Shown: positions 1 through 9,735, counted from the first letter of the stretch. The stretch is DNA of 55,952 nucleotides from Desulfobulbaceae bacterium UBA2273 (GCA_002347095.1 DDWZ01000004.1:1-55952); one strand, 5' to 3'. A program made the numbers and translations. The notes: generated by a model from the sequence alone, not told the origin.

Positions 1-51
1 CCAATCAGGCATGGCCTTTTTTTACAATTATTATGCAGGGGTCTAGCAGAG
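1..51. repeat. 51-bp direct repeat, copy 1
   Basis: This stretch recurs base for base at 169-219, a period of 168. It starts at the window edge, so the unit may extend further left. It ends by overlapping the first bases of the large palindrome at 46-167. It holds the motif ggcatggcc followed by seven T, which resembles the tail of a Rho-independent terminator. Confidence 0.9.
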
Positions 52-167
52 GGGAAATCTGCTACAATAAGGCATGGCCTTTTTATTGTCCCCGCTTGGG
101 AGGGTTAAAACCCCCAAGCGGGGACAATAAAAAGGCCATGCCTTATTGTAGCAGATTTCCCCTCTGC
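46..167. repeat. 122-bp palindrome with perfect 55-bp arms
   Basis: Bases 46-100 are the exact reverse complement of 113-167, leaving a 12-base centre. The arm is itself modular. Positions 44-64 form a small hairpin (tagcaga/tctgcta), and around 65-88 caataa and ttattg flank the ggcatggcc core. In RNA or single-stranded DNA it could form one very long hairpin or a branched structure. It lies downstream of the diguanylate cyclase gene and could end that transcript. A fold-back assembly artefact near a contig end would look the same, and this cannot be excluded here. Confidence 0.9.
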
Positions 168-168
168 G

Positions 169-219
169 CCAATCAGGCATGGCCTTTTTTTACAATTATT
201 ATGCAGGGGTCTAGCAGAG
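169..219. repeat. 51-bp direct repeat, copy 2
   Basis: This is identical to 1-51 and ends two bases before the stop codon (222-224) of the minus-strand diguanylate cyclase gene. After position 219 the two copies diverge, the first running into the palindrome arm and the second into the gene. Confidence 0.9.
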
Positions 220-221
220 AG

Positions 222-1253
222 TTACGCTTCCTCCACGCACACCCGGCAACGCCCGGTCTTTTTCGCCTGGTAGAGTACTTCATCGGCCCGCTGCAGCCAC
301 TCGTCCTTGCTCATTTCCGGACTCCACTGGACAAGGCCGATGCTCACCCCCAGCCTGCTGCCGTCCCCGGCGTTGAGTTCAAGGCCGTCAACAGCACCGC
401 ACAGCCGTTCGGCCAACAACCTGGCCGGTTCAAGGGCGGTATCCGGCAAGACCAGGACAAACTCGTCCCCGCCCATGCGCACCAAAAGATCGCTGTTGCG
501 CACCATCCTGGTCAAGGTCTTGGCCACCATCTGCAAGGCGTTATCGCCTGCGGCGTGCCCCAGGGTGTCATTGATCTGCTTGAAATGGTCCAAATCCATG
601 CTGGCCACGGTTATGGGCCGGTTGTGGCGACGGGCGGTTTCCAGCATGGAGCCGATGCGCTCCTCAAAGACCCTGCGGTTGTCAAGACCGGTGAGCATAT
701 CCCTTCTGGCCTGGGCAAACAGATCCTCATACATAAGGGCGCGCTGCAGGGGCTCGCCGAGAATCTCCAGCGCGTCCCCAAGGATCTTGGCTTCCTCTGT
801 TTCAATGCAGGTCCCCCGACGCAGCAGCATCAGGCACGCCTCGTTGGCGGCAGCCGGATCAGCGCCAAAGGACATCTGCCATTGCTGCACGAAAAACGGG
901 CCCCATTCACAGCAGGAGCCATCCAACTGACAATCGATCTTCTCAAAAACCTCTTCGGCGGTCTGCATGGCAAGACGCCGTTCCGGTCCGTGGCACGAAC
1001 AGATAATATGCACCCGGCTCCGGTCAAGGCTGCGGTAGGCGATCAGATCGTGCTCAACCAGGGGCATCAGCCACACGGAAAAAGCCTCGATCATGCCCTG
1101 CAGGTCGGTGGCGCCGGCCAGTCTGCCGTGCAACTCGTTGACCTGTTTTAACCACTCCGATTGGCGGCGGTAGCGATCAAGCTCGACCATCAGATGGTCA
1201 AGGTTCATCGGCCCTGTCATTTCCCTATCAGAGAGAGAGATTGCGGTGTTCAT
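222..1253 (-). CDS. diguanylate cyclase (GGDEF domain)
   Basis: Predicted to make cyclic di-GMP from two GTP, setting the motile/sessile balance. The 343-residue protein has an N-terminal region of about 170 residues that looks like a GAF-type sensor, with no membrane segment. It is followed by a C-terminal GGDEF domain carrying the intact active-site motif MGGDEF. The sequence RNSD lies five residues before that motif and matches the RxxD inhibitory site, so product feedback inhibition is expected. The start at 1253 is chosen because AAAGGAG lies eight bases upstream; an in-frame ATG at 1271 lacks such a site. The gene is alone on its strand, and its 3' end abuts the repeat/palindrome region. 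The sensed signal is unknown. Confidence 0.9.
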   Translation of the reverse strand: MNTAISLSDREMTGPMNLDHLMVELDRYRRQSEWLKQVNELHGRLAGATDLQGMIEAFSVWLMPLVEHDLIAYRSLDRSRVHIICSCHGPERRLAMQTAEEVFEKIDCQLDGSCCEWGPFFVQQWQMSFGADPAAANEACLMLLRRGTCIETEEAKILGDALEILGEPLQRALMYEDLFAQARRDMLTGLDNRRVFEERIGSMLETARRHNRPITVASMDLDHFKQINDTLGHAAGDNALQMVAKTLTRMVRNSDLLVRMGGDEFVLVLPDTALEPARLLAERLCGAVDGLELNAGDGSRLGVSIGLVQWSPEMSKDEWLQRADEVLYQAKKTGRCRVCVEEA

Positions 1254-1633
1254 TGCAACGGCTCCTTTCATTGAAAAGATTGTTTAGAAAGAATCTATGC
1301 CATTTTCATGCCAGACCGTCGAAACATTCTTCTCCAAAGCCTTACCCCGCAAGGGCGGACGCAAAAAATATTCAGTATGATATTGAAATTACTTAATAAA
1401 TAAAAACGAAATCCCAAGGCGCACAAAGGCCCGGCAACAGATCCTCCCCACGCGCAGAGGGAAAAATTTTCCCCTTTACCCTGTCGGCATAATGACACCC
1501 GGCCGACCTTGCCGCCATGTTCACGACACTTTGTTCCGCCCCCGAGCAATCGTTTTCTTGCATCTGCACACCAAGGGGATATCATGCATACAACAATCCC
1601 ACCCAGCTCATGCCAGGGAGTAACCCCGCACCC
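1254..1633. other. intergenic region between divergent genes
   Basis: About 380 bases separate the diguanylate cyclase and dinB starts. The part at 1365-1410 is markedly AT-rich and is the best place for promoters. I see no convincing -35/-10 pair, no LexA-type box that I can defend, and no reading frame with coding character. In-frame starts upstream of the chosen dinB start exist but lack family-like sequence. Confidence 0.5.
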
Positions 1634-2812
1634 ATGCCGACCCCAGACAGCCGCCGCATCATCCATCTCGACATGGATGCCTTTTATGCCTCGGTCGAGA
1701 TTCTCGACAATCCAGCCCTCCGGGGGTTGCCCGTGGTGGTGGGCGGCGACTCCAACCGCGGGGTGGTGTGCGCCGCCTCCTACGAAGCGCGGAAATTCGG
1801 AGTCCACTCCGCCCTGCCCATCCTCACCGCCAGAAAACTCTGCCCGCAGGGGGTGTTTCTCCCGGTCCGCATGGCCCGGTACCAGGAGATTTCCCGCCGG
1901 ATCATGGAAATCTTCCTGCGCTTCACCCCGCTGGTGGAGCCCCTCTCCCTGGACGAGGCGTTTCTGGATGTCACGGCCAGCCAGAGCCTGATGGGCACGG
2001 CTGAGGATATTGCCAAACAGATCAGAAAACTGGTCCGGGAAACCATCGGCCTCACCGTCTCGGCCGGGGTTGCAGCCTCAAAACTGGTGGCCAAGATCGC
2101 CTCGGATCTCAACAAACCCGATGGCCTGACCATTGTGCCGCCAGGCCAGGAAGAACTTTTTTTGGCCCCCTTGCCCATCGGTCGGTTGTGGGGGGTGGGC
2201 CGGACCACCCGGGAGGCGCTGGCCCTGATCGGGGTAAAAACCATCGGCGATCTAAGCCGCATGCCCCCAGCCATCCTTATTGCCAAATTCGGCAAGGCCG
2301 GACTCATGCTGCATGAATCAGCCCGGGGCATCGACCACCGCCCGGTGGAATCGAGACAGGAGACCAAGTCCATCGGCCACGAAGAAACATTTGCGGAAGA
2401 TTTGCGCGATAAAAAAAGGCTCGAACAGGAACTGCTGGCCCTGTGCTGCAAAGTGGGCAAACGGGTGCGGGATAAGGGCTTGGTTGGCAAAACCGTCACC
2501 ATCAAGGTCAAATACCGGGATTTCGTGCAGGTGACCCGTTCGCTCACCCTGGCCGAACCAGTGGCGGACGACACATCCCTCTACCAGACGGGGCGGATGC
2601 TGCTTGCCAAAACCGAGATCACCCTGCGCCCCATCCGCTTACTGGGGATATCCCTTGCAAACCTGAGCCCGGCCGAGGCTTCAGGCCAGTTGTCCCTGTT
2701 CGATGACAACCGGGCCCGGCGCAGGAAAGACTCTCTTTACCGGGCCTTGGACGCCATCAATGACCGCTACGGAAAGGACGCCATCCTCCCGGCCACGCTG
2801 GTGGACGGTTGA
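1634..2812 (+). CDS. dinB: DNA polymerase IV (Y-family)
   Basis: Error-prone translesion DNA polymerase used under DNA damage or stalled replication. The N-terminal palm begins LDMDAFYASVE, giving the first metal-binding Asp, and SLDEAFLDVT supplies the second Asp-Glu pair. Thumb, HhH-like and little-finger regions follow. At 392 residues it has normal length. The start at 1634 places the first catalytic motif about ten residues in, as in characterised homologues. Earlier in-frame starts (1517, 1610) would add non-conserved sequence, and the ribosome site (AGGGAG, 13 bases away) is weak, so the start is not certain. The C-terminus (QLSLFDD) resembles a beta-clamp binding peptide. Confidence 0.93.
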   Translation: MPTPDSRRIIHLDMDAFYASVEILDNPALRGLPVVVGGDSNRGVVCAASYEARKFGVHSALPILTARKLCPQGVFLPVRMARYQEISRRIMEIFLRFTPLVEPLSLDEAFLDVTASQSLMGTAEDIAKQIRKLVRETIGLTVSAGVAASKLVAKIASDLNKPDGLTIVPPGQEELFLAPLPIGRLWGVGRTTREALALIGVKTIGDLSRMPPAILIAKFGKAGLMLHESARGIDHRPVESRQETKSIGHEETFAEDLRDKKRLEQELLALCCKVGKRVRDKGLVGKTVTIKVKYRDFVQVTRSLTLAEPVADDTSLYQTGRMLLAKTEITLRPIRLLGISLANLSPAEASGQLSLFDDNRARRRKDSLYRALDAINDRYGKDAILPATLVDG

Positions 2813-2952
2813 GACAGCACCACAAGGCCGCGAAATTACCGAGAGACCCATTTTCCGGAGATTAAGATTGTCCCGGCTTCCCCTCCTGTGCGATACTATC
2901 CTTGCCTCCTGAGTTCCAGCCATTGCCCCATTCAGGAAAAGGATCGGTTCCC

Positions 2953-5900
2953 ATGAAGCGCTTGCCAGCATGCCAATCTCTACACCGTGCGGCCCTTTCT
3001 CTCCTCATCGCCTGCGCCACGCTCGGTTGCCTGCTGACCGGACCGAAAACCTTATCGGCGCAAGACAACCCAAACCGGCCACATATCCTCATCCTCAACT
3101 CCTACCACCCCGGTTATCTCTGGTCCGACGGCGAACAGGCCGGGATTTTGGAAACGCTGCACGCCCAGCTCCCTGAGGCGCAGTTTCACATCGAATACCT
3201 CGACACCAAGAACTTCCCCAAGCCCGAGCATTACAGCCATGTGTTTGGAACCCTTGCCTACAAATACAAGGACGCCCAATTCTCCGTCATCCTTGCCGCG
3301 GACAACGCGGCCCTTGAGTTCCTCGCCCAATTCGGCAAACCGCTTTTCGGCAACACCCCCATGGTTTTTTGCGGGGTCAGCAATTTCTCCCCGGACCTTC
3401 TCGGCGGCCTCGACGCCATCACCGGCATTGTCGAGCGGCATGATGTGCGCTCCACCATCGCCGCCATGCTGCGCCTGCATCCTGCGGCACAGGAGATTTA
3501 CGTCGTGGTGGACACCACCTTGACCGGCAAGGAGCAGCGCAAGATTACCGAGGCCGCGCTCCCTGATTTAAAAAAGAAGATCAAGACGACCTTCACGGAA
3601 AATCTCTCCATCGAAGAGGTGCTGCAACAGACAAGGAATCTGCCCCCTTCCACCCTGGTGCTCATCCTGAGCTTTGCCAGGGACAAAAACGGCAGAATTT
3701 TTGACCTGCCGGAGTTGGCCCGACTGGTCAGCAACAATTCCCCTGCGCCGGTCTATGTCATCCAGGAGGAGCGCATGGGCGCTGGCGTGGTGGGCGGATA
3801 TCTCCTGGGGGGCAAGGCGCACGGAGCCCAGGCCGCGCAACTGGCGCTGCGTATCCTGGCCGGCGAATCGGCGGCTTCTATTCCCATTGTGACCGAGCCA
3901 CCGGTACAGCCCATGTTCGACTTCCTCCAGCTCAAGCGCTTTGGCCTCAAGACCTCGGCCCTGCCCCAAGGCAGTATCCTCATCAACCAACCGGTCAGCC
4001 TGTATGAAAATTACCGGGTGGAAATATGGTGCCTTGTGGGCTTTGTCTTTTTGCAGCTCTGTGCCATAGGGGGTTTGCTCAGCAATATCCAAAAAAAAAG
4101 ACAAGCCGAAAAAACATTGGGCCAGCATCGCCTCATGCTCAGGCAGGTTCTGGACATGACCCCCCAATCCATTTTCTGGAAAGACCGAGAGGGCGTCTAT
4201 CTGGGGTGCAATGCGGTATTTGCCAAGGCCATCGGGCTGGATGATCCGGAACAGATCAAGGGCAAAACCGATTTCGATCTGCCCTGGCCAACGGAGGAAG
4301 CCGAGGCATACCGGGCCGATGACCAGGAGGTCATCACATCCAACCGGACCAAGCGGTCCATCATCGAACCGTTGCAACAGGCCAACGGCTCCCGGATCTG
4401 GATCGACACCACCAAGGTGCCGCTGCAAGACAAACAGGGCCGAGTGTATGGCGTGCTCGGGGTCTATGAAGACGTCACCGAAAAAAAGAAGCGGGAGGAG
4501 CAGCTCTATCTGGCGCAGTTTACCATCGACAGTGCCAAGGACAGCATCTTCCTGATCGATGAAAAGGCGGGGTTCCATTTGGTCAACACAGGCGCCTGTC
4601 AGCGTCTTGGCTATTCCAAGGAAGAACTTCTTGCCCTGCGGATTTTTGATATCGACCCCGCCTTCCCACCGGAAAAATGGCCGGAACACTGGCGGGATCT
4701 CATGGCCAATGGCTCCTTGACCCTTGAAACAGTGCACCGCACCAAGGAAGGCAAGGACTTTCCGGTGGAGGTGAGCGCCACCCGCGTCATCTATAACGAC
4801 AAGATATACGATTGCGCCTTTGCCCGCGATATCAGCGACCGCAACTCCGCGGAAGAGGAACGGCAGAGACTGGAAACCCAACTCCGTCAGTCCCAGAAGA
4901 TGGAGGCCATCGGCACCCTGGCCGGCGGCATCGCCCACGACTTCAATAATATTCTCTCCATCATCCTCGGGTATACCGAATTGGCCATGATGGAGGGTAA
5001 CGACCCGGAAAAACAGCGGCAGGAACTCGATCAGGTCCTGAAGGGAGCAGAGCGGGCAAAGGAGCTTGTGCAGCAAATCCTGGCCTTCAGCCGCAAAACC
5101 GAGCACCAAAAGCAGCCCCTACAGATCTCGCTGATAGCCAAGGAGGCGCTGAAGATGCTGCGCGCCTCCGTCCCCACCACCATCGAGATCAAGCACAATA
5201 TCAACTCCGAGGGGACAGTGCTGGCGGATCCCACCCAAATCCATCAGGTTATCATGAATCTCTGCACCAATGCCTACCATGCCATGCGGGAAACCGGAGG
5301 GATTCTCACGATTTCCCTGGATGAGGTGGAGCTGGGGATGGAAGAATACAGGTATGCCGAGGTAAAGCCAGGCCGATATCTCCGGCTTGAGGTAAGCGAC
5401 ACCGGGTGCGGCATTCCTCAGGAGATACGAAACAAGATCTTCGAGCCCTATTTCACCACCAAGAAACAGGGCGAGGGGACCGGAATGGGACTTGCCGTGG
5501 TGCATGGCATCATCACAAGCCATAACGGCCATCTTGCCGTACACAGCAAGGTGGGCATAGGCACGAGCGTCCATGTCTACCTGCCGATGGCCGAACAAAA
5601 AGCCGTGCCTCTAGCGAAAAAGAAAGTTGCTGAAAACCTGCTTGGGCATGGAGAACGAATTCTGGTTGTTGACGACGAGGAACAGATTTGCGACTATCTC
5701 GGCCTGACCTTGCAAAACCACGGCTACCAAGTCTCGGTTTTCCCCACTGGCGTGGAGGCGTGGCGCGAATTTGCAAAACAACCCAGCCGATTTGACCTGG
5801 TGGTCACGGACATGACCATGCCGTACATGACGGGCGCCGAGTTTTCCCAGAAGGTCCTTTCCCTCCGGCCTGACATCCCGGTTATTCTCTGCACCGGACA

Positions 5901-6018
5901 CAGCGCTCTGATTGACAGGCAAAAAGCACGGGCCATGGGAATATGCGACTATCTGAACAAACCGGTGACGCAGCAAGAGCTTCTTGAGGCGATCCAAAAA
6001 AACCTGCCAAAAAAATAA
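2953..6018 (+). CDS. hybrid sensor histidine kinase with fused ABC-type binding domain
   Basis: A 1021-residue membrane sensor. An N-terminal hydrophobic signal is followed by a periplasmic domain (about 40-330) resembling ABC transporter substrate-binding proteins. A membrane helix (about 356-378), two PAS domains (about 392-509 and 516-632) and a kinase core with AGGIAHDFNN (His662) come next. The ATPase domain carries DTGCGIP and GTGMGLAVV, and a C-terminal receiver domain has Asp953 in VVTDMTMP. The ligand is probably captured outside and signalled through PAS to an internal phosphorelay. No output protein or matching transporter is adjacent, so it acts on partners elsewhere. The ATG at 2953 has AAAAGGA nine bases upstream; a TTG at 2902 is in frame but unlikely. 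Confidence 0.88.
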   Translation: MKRLPACQSLHRAALSLLIACATLGCLLTGPKTLSAQDNPNRPHILILNSYHPGYLWSDGEQAGILETLHAQLPEAQFHIEYLDTKNFPKPEHYSHVFGTLAYKYKDAQFSVILAADNAALEFLAQFGKPLFGNTPMVFCGVSNFSPDLLGGLDAITGIVERHDVRSTIAAMLRLHPAAQEIYVVVDTTLTGKEQRKITEAALPDLKKKIKTTFTENLSIEEVLQQTRNLPPSTLVLILSFARDKNGRIFDLPELARLVSNNSPAPVYVIQEERMGAGVVGGYLLGGKAHGAQAAQLALRILAGESAASIPIVTEPPVQPMFDFLQLKRFGLKTSALPQGSILINQPVSLYENYRVEIWCLVGFVFLQLCAIGGLLSNIQKKRQAEKTLGQHRLMLRQVLDMTPQSIFWKDREGVYLGCNAVFAKAIGLDDPEQIKGKTDFDLPWPTEEAEAYRADDQEVITSNRTKRSIIEPLQQANGSRIWIDTTKVPLQDKQGRVYGVLGVYEDVTEKKKREEQLYLAQFTIDSAKDSIFLIDEKAGFHLVNTGACQRLGYSKEELLALRIFDIDPAFPPEKWPEHWRDLMANGSLTLETVHRTKEGKDFPVEVSATRVIYNDKIYDCAFARDISDRNSAEEERQRLETQLRQSQKMEAIGTLAGGIAHDFNNILSIILGYTELAMMEGNDPEKQRQELDQVLKGAERAKELVQQILAFSRKTEHQKQPLQISLIAKEALKMLRASVPTTIEIKHNINSEGTVLADPTQIHQVIMNLCTNAYHAMRETGGILTISLDEVELGMEEYRYAEVKPGRYLRLEVSDTGCGIPQEIRNKIFEPYFTTKKQGEGTGMGLAVVHGIITSHNGHLAVHSKVGIGTSVHVYLPMAEQKAVPLAKKKVAENLLGHGERILVVDDEEQICDYLGLTLQNHGYQVSVFPTGVEAWREFAKQPSRFDLVVTDMTMPYMTGAEFSQKVLSLRPDIPVILCTGHSALIDRQKARAMGICDYLNKPVTQQELLEAIQKNLPKK

Positions 6019-6079
6019 CCGGGATGTCAGGCCGTTAACGCCCGCCGGTTTTCGGAATTTTTCCCTCTGCGCAAGCCGG

Positions 6080-7045
6080 TCAGTACGTAAGCCCCACCCG
6101 ATCGCGGACCAAATCCAGGGTGACGATTGCCTTTTCCCTGGCCTTAATGGCGCCTCTGTGGAGGATATCCCGCACCTGGCCAGGGTCGGCCAGCAACCGT
6201 TCCCGCTTCTCCCGCGCCTCGCGGAAGTACTCCCAGAGCAGGTCAAGCAGCTCCAGTTTGATCTTGCCGTACATGGCCCCGCCGTTCACATAGAGGGTAT
6301 GCACCTCGGCCAGCCGGTCCGGTGGAGCAAACAATGTATAAAGGCTGAAGAGGTTGCATTTCTCCGGGTCCTTGGGCGCTTCCACCGGGGTGGCGTCGGT
6401 GACAATGGCCATGACCTTTTTCTTCAACTCCTTCTCGGTGGCGAAGATGGGGATGGTGTTGCCGTAGGATTTGGACATCTTCTGCCCATCCAACCCGGGG
6501 ATGGTGGCAAGGGTGTCGTCGATAACCGGCTCGGGCACGACAAAGGTCTCGCCAAAGGTATTGTTGAATTTGATGGCGATATCCCGGGCCACCTCCAGAT
6601 GCTGTTTCTGGTCCTTGCCCACCGGCACTCTTTCCGCCTGAAAAAGCAGGATATCGGCGGCCATGAGCACCGGATAGGAAAACAGGCCGTGGCTTGGAAC
6701 AATGCCCTTGGCAACCTTGTCTTTATAGGAATGACAGCGCTCCAGCAACCCCATGGGGGTGAGAACGGAAAGAATCCAGGTCAGCTCGGTGACCTCGGGC
6801 ACATCGGACTGCACCCAGAAGGTGCACCGCTCTGGATCAAGACCCAGAGCGAGAAAATCCGTGGCCGCTTCCAGGGTGCCGCGCGACAGCCGCTCCCGGT
6901 CCTGCACCGTGGTGAGGGCGTGGAGATCCACGATAAAAGCATACAACTCGCTTGAATCCATGCTTGCGATCATGGAGCGCATCATGCCGAAGTAGTTGCC
7001 GATGTGAAGCTGGCCAGAAGGCTGGATTCCGGATAGAATTCTCAT
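6080..7045 (-). CDS. trpS: tryptophan--tRNA ligase
   Basis: Charges tRNA-Trp with tryptophan. The class I signature HIGH-type motif appears as QLHIGNYFG near the N-terminus and the KMSKS loop as GQKMSKSYGN. Length is 321 residues, normal for bacterial TrpS. The start at 7045 gives MRILSGIQPSG, the standard N-terminus; an upstream in-frame start at 7132 would add about 29 unconserved residues. It converges with the hybrid kinase gene (61-bp gap) and is divergent from the lipoprotein gene. I looked for a T-box-like leader upstream and saw none. Confidence 0.96.
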   Translation of the reverse strand: MRILSGIQPSGQLHIGNYFGMMRSMIASMDSSELYAFIVDLHALTTVQDRERLSRGTLEAATDFLALGLDPERCTFWVQSDVPEVTELTWILSVLTPMGLLERCHSYKDKVAKGIVPSHGLFSYPVLMAADILLFQAERVPVGKDQKQHLEVARDIAIKFNNTFGETFVVPEPVIDDTLATIPGLDGQKMSKSYGNTIPIFATEKELKKKVMAIVTDATPVEAPKDPEKCNLFSLYTLFAPPDRLAEVHTLYVNGGAMYGKIKLELLDLLWEYFREAREKRERLLADPGQVRDILHRGAIKAREKAIVTLDLVRDRVGLTY

Positions 7046-7315
7046 TATGTTCTCGCTTGGTGTCGGACGGATATTAGGAAGCGGCAAGAGGCCGGTCACA
7101 AAAAAGAAAATCTTTCCCCCGCGATTCCTCAATCCGTCGGATTATCGCTGCACATCGTGTGCAGGCTCGGAGGCAGTGGATGTTAAAAAAAAAAGACCGG
7201 GGGGGCAATCTTTTTCTGCCTCCAACCCTTCCCTTCTTTTTTACGATTGACAGCTTCCGCGCCCAACGGTACACCTTGGCATATATTGCCACTTGATTGA
7301 GCTTTTGGAGACTCC

Positions 7316-8095
7316 ATGAAAAAAATTGCCGCAATCCCGGCCATACTCACCCTGCTCTTGCTTGCCGGCGGCTGCACGTTGCCCGCGGTGAAGGATCCGA
7401 CTTCCCAGCTCGGCAAAGAGACGGCGAGCAAAAGCACCCAGCCGGAAAAACCCGCCACCGCGACGCCTCCCGAGACAAAGGGAAAACGTGTTTCCCTCAT
7501 CCCCAAGGAAACCGCCGCGCAAGCAACCAAGGAAACACCGCCGGCTCCGGCGCCGCCCCTGCCCCAGCCGCCGCCTCTGCCGCAGAAACAGGTGTTCACG
7601 GACTACAATACCGGCCTGACCTTCACCTACCAACGGCCCTGGCACCTGGTCTCCACCCACGGAGACGGACCCATCCTTGGCCGGGACGGGCATTCCCAAC
7701 TCACCGCCCGCTTTGCCACCCTGACCGCCGATAAAGACAAGGGCGCGCAAACAGGCCATTTTTATGTGCCGGAAGACAGCCTCACCGGAACAATCGGTAA
7801 AAAAATAAAATCCGTCCTTGGCCTTGACGATACGCGGCCAGCGCAGGGCAAAACGCCCCTTGACGTGCTGCTGACCAAAAAACAGTTCCCCAACCTCGTC
7901 ATCGAGAAACGCTACCGGGGGAACAACGGCGGAGTTGTGGTCCAGAAATGCAGGCACAAGCAGCTTCCGGGCCCGATTCAAGTGTACCACATCTTCATCG
8001 GAGACACCGTTGCCTCGTACAGTCTCTCCGAGATAACAAACCGGCAGTTGAAACTCGAGATGCAGCAGATCGTGCTTTCCACCAAAAAGCAGTAA
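7316..8095 (+). CDS. predicted lipoprotein of unknown function
   Basis: A 259-residue exported protein. The N-terminus is a lipoprotein signal, with lysines, a hydrophobic run and the lipobox LAGGC (Cys at about residue 19). Residues about 35-95 are rich in Lys, Thr, Pro and Ala, including a proline-rich spacer, likely a flexible tether from the membrane. The folded part (about 100-259) has no family I recognise. The start has TTTGGAG five bases upstream. It is a single gene ended by the strong terminator at 8117-8165. TTGACA at 7247-7252 could be a -35 element, but the -10 sequence is poor. Confidence 0.8.
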   Translation: MKKIAAIPAILTLLLLAGGCTLPAVKDPTSQLGKETASKSTQPEKPATATPPETKGKRVSLIPKETAAQATKETPPAPAPPLPQPPPLPQKQVFTDYNTGLTFTYQRPWHLVSTHGDGPILGRDGHSQLTARFATLTADKDKGAQTGHFYVPEDSLTGTIGKKIKSVLGLDDTRPAQGKTPLDVLLTKKQFPNLVIEKRYRGNNGGVVVQKCRHKQLPGPIQVYHIFIGDTVASYSLSEITNRQLKLEMQQIVLSTKKQ

Positions 8096-8116
8096 CCGCC
8101 GGCGGATAAACGCCAA

Positions 8117-8165
8117 GCCACAAAAAAATCCTCTTCCCGGCAAGGAAAGAGGATTTTTTTGTGGC
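8117..8165. terminator. bidirectional Rho-independent terminator
   Basis: Perfect 19-bp arms at 8117-8135 and 8147-8165 carry T-runs in both directions (seven T on plus, seven A giving T on minus). It sits between the convergent lipoprotein and aminotransferase genes and can end both. Confidence 0.9.
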
Positions 8166-8177
8166 GCACTCGCAAGG

Positions 8178-9482
8178 CTATGAATTCAGGTACTGCGTGA
8201 TCCCATCGGCAATAATCTTAAAAATCTCGGTAAACCGCTCTTCGTTGCGCTCAAGCAGGGTGATCCGGAAGCCCTGCAACTCGGTGGCAAAGGAGGAAAG
8301 CGGCACCACGCATACGCCGGTGGCCCCCAGCAGGTAATAGACAAACCGCTTGTCATGGGCCACATTCGGCCCGTTCACCAGGCTCTCCACCTGGGTGCGA
8401 ACCTCCTTGCTGCCGATGGACAAGGTCTGCCGGCTGTTCAGCCTCCCTTCCTTAAAAACCACGCTCATGTAGAACGCGCCGTTGGTGCGGTTCACCAGAA
8501 CGCCGTCGATGTCCTTCAAGGCCTCGTAGGCGATGTTGGACAACTTCTCGTAGCGGCTGATCCTCTCCTGCAGATAGGGAACATACCGCGGGTGGCTGAG
8601 GATGGCCGGGATCGCCCGTTGCGGCAGGGTGGTGGAGCAGACCTCCACCATCTTGGCGTTCAAAATCGAGGTCACATACTTGGCGAACATGGGATCGCGG
8701 TCGCCGTTGTATACCTCGATCCAGCCGCAGCGAGAGCCGGGCCAGGGCATTTCCTTGGAGATGCCCCGCATACAGATGGCAGGCACATCTCCGATCACCT
8801 CGGCCAGGGGCAGGGTTTTCTGGCCGTTGTAGATGATGGCCTGGTACACCTCGTCGCAGATCACGAACAGGTCGTACTTCCGGGCCAGCGCCACCATGCC
8901 CCGGAGAATCTCCTCGGGATAGACCGCGCCGGTCGGGTTGTCCGGATTGATGATCAGGATGCCGGCCACGGCCGGGTTGTACTTGATCCGTTTTTCCAGA
9001 TCATCGAGATCCGGATACCAGTAATTGTTGGGATTCAGCCAGTAGGTTACCGGCCGGTCTCCGGCATGGGCTGCCTCCGCCGAGGAATGGGTCGTATAAC
9101 TGGGCGAGGGCACCACCACCCGGGCGGTCGGCCGCAACAGGCCGAAAACCTTGCTGATCGCGTCGCCCAGGCCGTTGAAAAAGATGATGTCGTCAGGGCC
9201 GATCTGCGCCCCGCCGCGCTTGTTGGTCCTGGCGGCAAGAAACTCCCTGGTCGCCAGCATGCCCCGGGTCGGACAATAGCCGTAGGTGGCATCCTCCATG
9301 ACCAGATCGGAAACGACCTGCTTCATCCACTTGGGGATCTCTTCGCCCTTGGCAATGGGGTCGCCGATATTCTCCCAATAGACCTTGGTCCCCAGCTTCT
9401 GCAACTTCTCGCCCACATTGACGATGTTGCGGATCTCATAGGTCAGTTCCCCTGCTCCGACATGCAGGATATCAGTACGCAT
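8178..9482 (-). CDS. PLP-dependent aminotransferase (class I/II)
   Basis: A 434-residue fold-type I aminotransferase, probably moving an amino group between an amino acid and a 2-oxo acid. Visible signatures are NPDNPTGAVYP (substrate carboxylate and PLP contacts), the VICDEVYQ strand that binds the pyridine nitrogen, and GISKEMPWPGSRCGW, holding the likely Schiff-base lysine. The protein is longer at both ends than standard aspartate aminotransferases. Substrate cannot be assigned; alanine- or aspartate-type are both possible. The start ATG at 9482 has AAGGGAGA about eight bases upstream. It stands alone on the minus strand. Confidence 0.85.
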   Translation of the reverse strand: MRTDILHVGAGELTYEIRNIVNVGEKLQKLGTKVYWENIGDPIAKGEEIPKWMKQVVSDLVMEDATYGYCPTRGMLATREFLAARTNKRGGAQIGPDDIIFFNGLGDAISKVFGLLRPTARVVVPSPSYTTHSSAEAAHAGDRPVTYWLNPNNYWYPDLDDLEKRIKYNPAVAGILIINPDNPTGAVYPEEILRGMVALARKYDLFVICDEVYQAIIYNGQKTLPLAEVIGDVPAICMRGISKEMPWPGSRCGWIEVYNGDRDPMFAKYVTSILNAKMVEVCSTTLPQRAIPAILSHPRYVPYLQERISRYEKLSNIAYEALKDIDGVLVNRTNGAFYMSVVFKEGRLNSRQTLSIGSKEVRTQVESLVNGPNVAHDKRFVYYLLGATGVCVVPLSSFATELQGFRITLLERNEERFTEIFKIIADGITQYLNS

Positions 9483-9735
9483 CTACGCAATCTCCCTTGA
9501 AAAAAACGTGGCTCTTTTTTTGTTGCGACCGGCTAATCTGCAATAAAATCAGGAGAATACACTCTGCGGCGTGGCAGAGTACCTCGCCCAGGCGCAAGGA
9601 TAAAGGGTATTTATTAACACCAGCCCTTGCCAGAAGTCAATAAGTCCTTTATCCGGGGGGGCACATTGCCGATAGAGAGGGTAACAGGTGGGCGAAAAGG
9701 CCCATGATCAGCCCACACAGGCAGGAGGACTCGGA

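Noticed and set aside
1..219. CRISPR array
   Set aside because: Only two copies, with a palindrome and no unique spacers between them; no cas genes.
7046..7315. T-box leader before trpS
   Set aside because: Neither the specifier loop nor the conserved antiterminator sequence was found on the minus strand.
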